Translations under genes and position numbers: made by a program | Source of the DNA: Hyphomicrobiales bacterium | GTDB taxonomy: Bacteria > Pseudomonadota > Alphaproteobacteria > Rhizobiales > Beijerinckiaceae | DNA length: 64,000 nt | Assembly: GCA_900466745.1 (NCBI GenBank) | Contig: UBNE01000034.1 | Coordinates: 62,194-126,193 of the forward strand | Reading direction: 5' to 3' | The notes under the pieces: model-generated | Seen by the model: the letters and a program-made list of their open reading frames with translations, nothing else | The model's database searches: none | What the model was told of the DNA's origin: nothing | Shown: in pieces, positions 57,330 through 64,000 of the stretch | How positions within the stretch are numbered: the first letter of the stretch is position 1 | Layout: each line of letters begins with the position of its first letter

Positions 57330-57894
57330 GCGCGCCGCCCGCCCCGGGCGGCGGCAGCGGAGCCGCTGTCCTGCGCCTTCTTCATCCCATCCTCTCCGTC
57401 CGGCCGGAAGCCGGCCTGCTGCCCCTGCGGCAGCATCGCCGCAATCGCGGAATCAGCAAGCCGTCTTCGGCGTGTACCACTGTCCCTGCCGCATGGGCGA
57501 ACTGCCGTGTGGGCAAGGCCGCGGCGACGGCCGTACGCGGCCCGCCCACGTCCCGACGCCAGCGCGCCCGTCGCCGAGGAGCGGACGCGCGGGGACGCAG
57601 TACTGCACTCGGGCAGGCGAAGCTAGAGCGCGCCGAGGCGACGCGGGACCATGCCGTCGTTCCGGACGAGCCGCGCGAGGCGTGACGGGAGGGTAGTCCG
57701 GGCCGCCCGGCCGGCCAGGGCGCGCCAGCCGGCGGAAGGAAGGGGAAGGAAGCCGCCGCGCCGGACTTCGGCGGCACCATGCGGCCAGCCCGGGACGCAT
57801 GCGGGACCGTTTCCGGCGAAGGCGCAGCGAAACATCCCGGACCGCCGCGTCACGGCGTCCGGGATGCCCGGATATCGGTGGAAAAGGCGCGGCG
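57330..57894. other. 565-bp intergenic region with decayed repeats
   Basis: This region lies between the transporter operon start and the end of the PLP enzyme gene. It contains CCGTCGTTCCGGACGAGCC, like a worn copy of the GTCATCCCGG elements, and GC-rich repeats. A hairpin at 57833-57866 (CATCCCGGAC facing GTCCGGGATG) lies near the PLP gene stop. No gene is supported. No clear promoter is seen for the transporter. Confidence 0.5.
57833..57866 (-). other. Hairpin downstream of the PLP enzyme gene
   Basis: CATCCCGGAC and GTCCGGGATG with extra CGCCG/CGGCG pairing form a strong stem about 30 bases after the minus-strand stop at 57895. No U-tract; possibly both a repeat remnant and a transcript end. 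Confidence 0.5.
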
Positions 57895-59247
<1,353 letters not shown>

Positions 59248-59272
59248 GCCGACCAGACCAGACCGACCTTAC

Positions 59273-59288
59273 CGTGTAAAGGAACACG
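59273..59288. promoter_or_regulatory. Candidate operator between the PLP enzyme and IclR genes
   Basis: CGTGT, six bases and ACACG form an inverted repeat in the 112-bp divergent gap. Just beside it, TTTCGC-CTT-GCGGAA (59291-59305) is a near-palindrome. Either could be the IclR site. Confidence 0.35.
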
Positions 59289-59359
59289 AGTTTCGCCTTG
59301 CGGAATTATGGGCGGCCGGGCTATGCCGGCGCCGTCACTCTCCGAAAGGCACGGCCGCC

Positions 59360-60151
59360 ATGGCGAAGAAATCCGACAACCCTTACGTCGTGCAGCCCGT
59401 GATGAAGGCGCTGAAGGTGCTGGAGCTGGTCGCCCGCCACGGCCACGAGATCGCGCTCACCGCCGTCAGCAAGGAGCTCCGCATCCCCAAGACGACGACC
59501 TTCCGCTACCTGCAGACGCTGACGGCCGCCGGCTTCCTCGACCACAACCGCACCACCGACCGCTACAATCTCGGGCCGCAACTGCGCGCCATCGCCCGCG
59601 CCGACGCCAGCGTCAGCAAGGTGCGGGAGCTCGCCCGCCCGGCGATGATCGAGCTGATGCACGAGTTCAACGAGACGGTGAACCTCGCCGTGAAGGGCAA
59701 CGGCACCATCGTCTATATCGACCTGGTCGAGGCCAACCGCTCGCTCAGGATGCAGGCGCGCATCGGCGACAGCCACCCGATGCACTCCACCGCGCTCGGC
59801 AAGGCGATCCTCGCCTTCCTGCCGGAGGCAGAGCGCCAGCGCCAGCTCGACCTGCCATTGACCGAGCGCACCGGCCGGACCCTGCTCGAGCGGGAGGAGA
59901 TCGAGCGCCAGCTCCGGCAGGTGAAGCGCGTCGGCTATGCGACCGAGCTGGGCGAGAACGAGGACGGGGCGATGTGCATCGGCGTGCCGGTCTTCGACGA
60001 GGACGGCTATCCGGTCGCGGCGCTGTCGATCTCGGCGCCGCTGATGCGGATGCCGCATTCGCTGGCGGCCAAGGCCGGCGTCAGGCTGCGCGAGGTCGCC
60101 GCCGGCATCTCGACCCGGCTCGGCTCGCCGCCGCCGACGACGGCGGGCTGA
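59360..60151 (+). CDS. IclR family transcriptional regulator
   Basis: This 263-residue protein has an N-terminal winged helix (about 14-75: VMKALKVLELVARHGHEIALTAVSKELRIPKTTTFRYLQTL). The effector domain includes GDSHPMHSTALGKAILAFLPEAERQ and CIGVPVFDEDGYPVAALSISAP. ATG 59360 is used; the earlier frame runs into the divergent gene. Divergent placement suggests it controls the PLP enzyme, and perhaps the convergent peptide ABC genes. Members usually sense a small carbon metabolite. Confidence 0.92.
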   Translation: MAKKSDNPYVVQPVMKALKVLELVARHGHEIALTAVSKELRIPKTTTFRYLQTLTAAGFLDHNRTTDRYNLGPQLRAIARADASVSKVRELARPAMIELMHEFNETVNLAVKGNGTIVYIDLVEANRSLRMQARIGDSHPMHSTALGKAILAFLPEAERQRQLDLPLTERTGRTLLEREEIERQLRQVKRVGYATELGENEDGAMCIGVPVFDEDGYPVAALSISAPLMRMPHSLAAKAGVRLREVAAGISTRLGSPPPTTAG

Positions 60152-60159
60152 GGCGGCGC

Positions 60160-61107
60160 TCATCGGTATTCGATCCGCGGGTCGATCCAGGCATAGAGCG
60201 CGTCGACCAGGAGGTTGATCAGCATATAGGCGACCAGGATCACCAGGATGCAGCCCTGGATCAGCGGATAGTCGCGGGTGCTGATCGCCTGGATCAGCAG
60301 GCGGCCCAGCCCCGGATAGGTGAAGACCGCCTCGGTCACCACCGCCCCGCCGATGAAGTTCGCCATCATCAGCCCGACGATGGTGACGAAGGGCAGCATC
60401 GCGTTGCGCATGATGTGGAGGCCGACGATGCGCCGCTCCGGCACGCCCTTGGCGCGGGCGGTGCGGACATAGTCGGCCCGCGCCTCCCCGATCAGCGAGG
60501 CGCGCAGGAAGCGGGCGAGGATGCCCGAGACATAGACGCCGAGCGTCAGCGCCGGCAAGGCGAGGCTGCGCAGGGCGTCGAGCGGCGCCTGCCAGAACGG
60601 CACATGGCGCGAGGCCGAGGGCAGCCAGTGCAGCTCCACCGCGAAGAGCAGGATCAGCAGGATGCCGAGCCAGAAGGTCGGCACGCCGAGCGCCAGCGCG
60701 CTCCAGCCGCTGAGCATGCGGTCGAGCCAGGAATGCGGACGGACCGCGCTCGCGATCGCGACCGGGATGCCGATGGCGAGCGCCACGAGGATGGCCGCCA
60801 GGGCGAGCTGCAGGGTCGCCGGCAGCCGCTCGCCGATCAGTTGCAGCACCGGCTGGCGGCTGTGCAGCGAAGAGCCGAAATCGCCGGCGAGCGCGCGGCC
60901 GAGCCAGTCGAGATACTGCACCGCCATGGGCCGGTCGAGGCCGTAGCGCCGGATGGCGGCCGCGATTTCCTCCGGCCCGGCATTCTCCCCGACGATGACC
61001 GCCACCGGGCCGCCCGGCACGGCATAGATCATCGCGAAGATGGCGAAGGAGGCGAGCAGCAGCACCGGCAGCATCTGGGCGAGGCGGCGCAGGACATAGG
61101 CCGTCAT
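60160..61107 (-). CDS. Dipeptide/oligopeptide-type ABC transporter permease (DppB-like)
   Basis: This 315-residue permease starts MTAYVLRRLAQMLPVLLLASFAIFAM and has DFGSSLHSRQPVLQLIGERLPATLQLA and the EAA-type RTARAKGVPERRIVGLHIMRNAMLPFVT loop, the DppB pattern. It follows the DppC-like gene with a four-base overlap, the reverse of the common B-then-C order. The tail of the IclR gene converges 8 bp away. Confidence 0.93.
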   Translation of the reverse strand: MTAYVLRRLAQMLPVLLLASFAIFAMIYAVPGGPVAVIVGENAGPEEIAAAIRRYGLDRPMAVQYLDWLGRALAGDFGSSLHSRQPVLQLIGERLPATLQLALAAILVALAIGIPVAIASAVRPHSWLDRMLSGWSALALGVPTFWLGILLILLFAVELHWLPSASRHVPFWQAPLDALRSLALPALTLGVYVSGILARFLRASLIGEARADYVRTARAKGVPERRIVGLHIMRNAMLPFVTIVGLMMANFIGGAVVTEAVFTYPGLGRLLIQAISTRDYPLIQGCILVILVAYMLINLLVDALYAWIDPRIEYR

Positions 61108-61973
61108 CGCCGCCCCCCGATCGTCGCGCCGGAGGCGTCGGTCTCGTCGCGGTCGAGGATCGCGGTCAGCGCCCGGCCGATCGTGTCGAAGGACAGGATC
61201 GTCAGCGTCAGCACCAGCCCGGGCAGCACCGCATAGCTCGGCGCCTCGTAGAGATAGGACTTGCCGGTGCGCAGCATCTCGCCCCAGCTCGGCGTCGGCG
61301 GCGGCACGCCGACCCCGAGAAAGGCCAGCGCCGCCTCGAGCAGGATCGCGATCGAGGCGAGCACGATCGCCTGGACCACGAGCGGGCTCAAGGCGTTGGG
61401 CAGGATGGTTCGGAACATGATGTAACCCGGCTTTCCGCCGAAGCCGCGCACCGCCGTGACGAAGTCGAGCGAGCGCAGCGTCATCACCTGCGCCCGCGCG
61501 ATGCGGGCGAAGCCCGGAATCCCGGCGACGCCGACGGCGATCAGCGCGGCGCTCTGGCTGCGCCCGAGAACGGCGATCAGGGCCATGGCGAAGAGGATGT
61601 TGGGCAGGGCCAGCAGCACGTCGATGCAGCGCATCAGCAGCGAGTCGCGCCAGCCGCCGTAGAAGCCGGCGACCAGCCCGACCGGCACGCCGACCAGCGC
61701 CGCGGTCAGGACCGCGCCAAAGGCCGTGACCAGCGAGGTGCGCGCGCCGTAGACGACGCGGGCGAGGATGTCGCGGCCGAGCTCGTCCGTGCCGAACCAG
61801 CTCTCGGACGAGGGCGGCTTCAGCGCGTCGGCGACGCTCTGGCCCAGCGGGTCGAGCGGCAGCAGCCCGGCGAAGGCCGCCGCCAGCGCGACCAGCGCCA
61901 GGAAGGCCAGGCTCAGCGCCGCGCCGCGCCGGGCGAGCAGCCGGCGGCCCAGCGAGATCAGGCCATCCCGCAT
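61104..61973 (-). CDS. Dipeptide/oligopeptide-type ABC transporter permease (DppC-like)
   Basis: The 289-residue DppC-type permease begins with a helix, followed by SWFGTDELGRDILARVVYGARTSL, the diagnostic GTDxxGRD motif. The EAA-type TAVRGFGGKPGYIMFRTILPNALSPLVVQAI loop and LGVGVPPPTPSWGEML follow. It lies between the binding protein and DppB-like genes. No ATPase gene is next to it within the window. Confidence 0.93.
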   Translation of the reverse strand: MRDGLISLGRRLLARRGAALSLAFLALVALAAAFAGLLPLDPLGQSVADALKPPSSESWFGTDELGRDILARVVYGARTSLVTAFGAVLTAALVGVPVGLVAGFYGGWRDSLLMRCIDVLLALPNILFAMALIAVLGRSQSAALIAVGVAGIPGFARIARAQVMTLRSLDFVTAVRGFGGKPGYIMFRTILPNALSPLVVQAIVLASIAILLEAALAFLGVGVPPPTPSWGEMLRTGKSYLYEAPSYAVLPGLVLTLTILSFDTIGRALTAILDRDETDASGATIGGRR

Positions 61974-62013
61974 CAGGGGGCGCCGGCCCGGCGCCGCGGA
62001 TCGACGCGCCGCA

Positions 62014-63555
62014 TCACTTGAACCCGATGGTGCGCGCGACGAAGAGGTTGTCGATGTCGAGCGTCACCCCGCCGATCTTCTCCGAGGCGACGATCAGGCC
62101 GACATCGTAGGAATTGGTCGGTATCCCGAAAGCCTCGTCGACCAGCACGCGGTTGAGGTTGTCATAGGCCGCCTTGACCTCGGCCTCGCCGCCGGCCGCG
62201 CCGTCGACCCGGGCGATCGCCGCGACATAGTCGGGATGCGGGTGCGGGTCCTTCAGGATCGGGTTGCCCGCGGTGCGGTAGATCGAGTTGGTGGTGACCC
62301 GCGTCGGGAACTTCTGGACGTTGCCGACCGCCCCGAAGGTCGCGTCGAAATCGCCGCCGAGCAGCGCCGTGACGTATTCGGCTCCCTGGCGCATGTCGAG
62401 CTCAACCGGGATGCCGACCTTGGCGAGCGAGCCCTGCACGACCTGGCTGATCGTGACGGAGGCCTCGTTGCTGCCGTCCACCAGGATCTTCCAGCCCTTC
62501 ATCGCATCGGCGGAGAGGCCGGAGGCGGCGATCAGCTTCTTCGCCTTGTCGAGGTCGTAGGCGTAGGTCCGGGTGTAGCTCTCGTCGAAGGCCGGGCTCG
62601 CCGGCGCCCAGGGCAGCGCCACCACCTTGCCCATGCCGGCATAGCCGACGCGCAGGATGCTCGCCCGGTCCATCAGGTAGTTGAAGGCCTGCCGGAATGA
62701 CTTGTTGCGGAAGGGCCCGCGCGTCGAGTTGATGCGGAAGACCTGCACGAGCTGGCCCGGCCCGGAGAAGACCTGGAAGCCCGCATCCTTCAGCCGGACG
62801 GCACTGCGCGAGGAGCCGTTATAGACGATGTCGACCGCCCCCGATTCGAGCGCGGCGCTGGCGGCGGCGTCCTCGCTGAACACGGTGAAGACGAGGTCCT
62901 GCGCGAGCGGCTGCTTCTCCCGCCAGTATTTCGGATTGGCCTTGAGCGTCAGGCCCTGCCCCACGGCCCGGCTGACGAGCGTATAGGCGCCGGTGCCGGC
63001 CGGCACGGTCTCGACCGTGTCGATGCCCTTCGGGTCGATCGGGATCAGGAACTGCAGCAGGTCGAGGATCTGCCGGTCCGGCACCGGCGCCTTGAAGTTG
63101 ATCGTCACGGTGCGCTCGTCGGGCGCCGACCAGTCCTTCACGATCGCCATGGTCGAGAAGACGTTCTTGCCGCGCTTCGGATCGGCGCCCTTCTGCAGGG
63201 TGGCCAGCACCGAATCCGCCTTGAACGGGTTGCCGCTGTGGAAGCTCACGCCCTCGCGCAGCGTCAGCGTCACCGAGGTCTTGTCGGGCGCGATCGTCCA
63301 GTTCGTCGCCAGGCTCGGCTCCGGCTTCCCTTCCGGCGTGTATTCGATCAGGCTGTCATAGAGGTTCTTGATGACGTGGAAATTCACCGTCGAGAGCTGC
63401 TGCGGATCGTAATTCGCCAGCTCGTACAGCACGCCGACGCGCAAGGTCCCGCCCTTGAGCGTCTGGGCGGCGGCGGGCAGCGCCGCCGCGAACGGGGCCG
63501 CTCCCGCGAGGGCGAGGCCGGTGATGCAGAATCGACGTCGCGACAGCTTTGTCAT
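62014..63555 (-). CDS. Peptide/nickel-type ABC transporter substrate-binding protein
   Basis: This 513-residue SBP_bac_5 family protein has a Tat-like signal (MTKLSRRRFCITGLALAGAAPFAAALPAAA). It continues with KGGTLRVGVLYELANYDPQQLSTVNFHVIKNLYDSLIEYTPEGKPEPSLATNWTI, the class 5 start. Members carry peptides, opines, glutathione or related compounds. ATG 63555 is used; the frame before it is unrelated. It follows the M81 peptidase gene by 32 bp. Confidence 0.92.
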   Translation of the reverse strand: MTKLSRRRFCITGLALAGAAPFAAALPAAAQTLKGGTLRVGVLYELANYDPQQLSTVNFHVIKNLYDSLIEYTPEGKPEPSLATNWTIAPDKTSVTLTLREGVSFHSGNPFKADSVLATLQKGADPKRGKNVFSTMAIVKDWSAPDERTVTINFKAPVPDRQILDLLQFLIPIDPKGIDTVETVPAGTGAYTLVSRAVGQGLTLKANPKYWREKQPLAQDLVFTVFSEDAAASAALESGAVDIVYNGSSRSAVRLKDAGFQVFSGPGQLVQVFRINSTRGPFRNKSFRQAFNYLMDRASILRVGYAGMGKVVALPWAPASPAFDESYTRTYAYDLDKAKKLIAASGLSADAMKGWKILVDGSNEASVTISQVVQGSLAKVGIPVELDMRQGAEYVTALLGGDFDATFGAVGNVQKFPTRVTTNSIYRTAGNPILKDPHPHPDYVAAIARVDGAAGGEAEVKAAYDNLNRVLVDEAFGIPTNSYDVGLIVASEKIGGVTLDIDNLFVARTIGFK

Positions 63556-63587
63556 CGCTTTCCCCTTCTTGTCGGTTCGGTGTCTCT

Positions 63588-64000
63588 TCAGCGCGCTCCC
63601 GCGCCCGGCTGGGACGAATGCGCCCGCCAGTCGGCGATCTGCTCCAGCGGATAGACCGGGCGCGGAATCCGCCGCCATGGCAGGGTGAAGACGTCGGACT
63701 GCCCCGGACCGCGCGTGTCGGCGCGGACGACCTCGGAGCTGATCGGCGCGAAATACTGGAAGTTCGAGGCCGTCTTCAGCACCGCCATCTTATAGGCGGA
63801 CAGGTCGATGCCGAAGGCCTCGTAGACGCCCGGCACATTGCCGGCGACGCCGCGCAGCTCCGAGATCAGCAGCGTCACGGGACCGACATCGAAGACCGCG
63901 ACCCGGCCCATATCGACCTCGGTCTGGTGGTTGAAGGCGAGCGGGATCGTCCCGCCCCCGAGCCTGCGCACACGTCCGGTCACCGTCAGCGGCGCGAAGA
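63588..64000 (-). CDS. M81 family (MlrC-like) metallopeptidase, C-terminal part (runs off the window)
   Basis: The visible 136 codons give FAPLTVTGRVRRLGGGTIPL, DMGRVAVFDVGPVTLLISE, a FGIDLSAYKMAVLKTASNFQYFAPISSEVVRADTRGP stretch and RRIPRPVYPLEQIADW. This matches the C-terminal MlrC domain, known from peptidases that open linearised microcystin and from many uncharacterised homologues beside peptide ABC transporters. The metal-binding N-terminal part is outside the window. It is the most upstream visible gene of the ABC cluster. Confidence 0.85.
   Translation of the reverse strand, partial: FAPLTVTGRVRRLGGGTIPLAFNHQTEVDMGRVAVFDVGPVTLLISELRGVAGNVPGVYEAFGIDLSAYKMAVLKTASNFQYFAPISSEVVRADTRGPGQSDVFTLPWRRIPRPVYPLEQIADWRAHSSQPGAGAR

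Overview
The window is one contiguous stretch of a very GC-rich alphaproteobacterial chromosome. Gene content and order point to Hyphomicrobiales (Rhizobiales), and a Bosea-like or related lineage is my best guess. The supporting signs are the order gmk-yicC-mltG-fabF-acpP-fabG-fabD / rpsF-rpsR-DUF2232-rplI-dnaB-alr-radA-cvpA-purF-SDR-der, RNase J beside a full nuo operon, strongly G/C-ending codons, and several families of intergenic palindromic repeats of the kind common in rhizobial genomes. I see no tRNA or rRNA gene, no CRISPR array, no insertion sequence and no prophage.

Layout. Positions 1-7.2 kb: the start of pepA (minus) diverges from the outer-membrane set lptF-lptG-lptD, followed by pdxA and rsmA. 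No surA lies between lptD and pdxA. Positions 7.15-14.2 kb (minus): gmk-yicC, mltG, then the fatty-acid cluster fabD-fabG-acpP-fabF. Positions 14.6-24.4 kb (plus): rpsF-rpsR-DUF2232-rplI, closed by a textbook terminator, then dnaB-alr-radA, cvpA, purF and a short-chain dehydrogenase. Positions 24.4-30.3 kb (minus): Nudix hydrolase, der, a membrane TPR protein, queA, and two cyclophilins on either side of a secreted TonB-C-like protein. A 590-bp gene-poor interval with a plus-strand terminator follows. Positions 30.9-34.7 kb (minus): DUF1467, RidA, methylmalonyl-CoA epimerase, RNase J and BirA.

Positions 34.7-51.0 kb (minus) hold a complete 14-subunit complex I operon, nuoA to nuoN. It carries three extra small genes: a GFA-type zinc protein between nuoC and nuoD, a secreted Cys-containing protein between nuoD and nuoE, and a two-helix membrane protein between nuoH and nuoI. 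All three are joined to their neighbours by overlapping or nearly overlapping codons. NuoE has a long Ala/Lys/Glu linker and a C-terminal helix-hairpin-helix domain, and NuoL has a His/Asp-rich loop. Palindromic repeats sit in two of the operon gaps.

Positions 51.4-64.0 kb are accessory: an M15-type peptidoglycan peptidase; a trans-aconitate methyltransferase-like gene; a polar amino-acid ABC transporter ending in an AGE-family epimerase; then an IclR regulator divergent from a glutamate-1-semialdehyde-aminomutase-like PLP enzyme, beside a peptide-type ABC transporter (binding protein and two permeases, no ATPase in the window) and the C-terminus of an M81/MlrC-type peptidase.

Most genes are housekeeping. 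I found no clearly unprecedented multi-gene system. The best leads are the three genes embedded in the nuo operon, the NuoE and NuoL extensions, the structured interval at 30.3-30.9 kb, the palindrome just upstream of dnaB, and the M81/IclR/PLP-enzyme/ABC locus.
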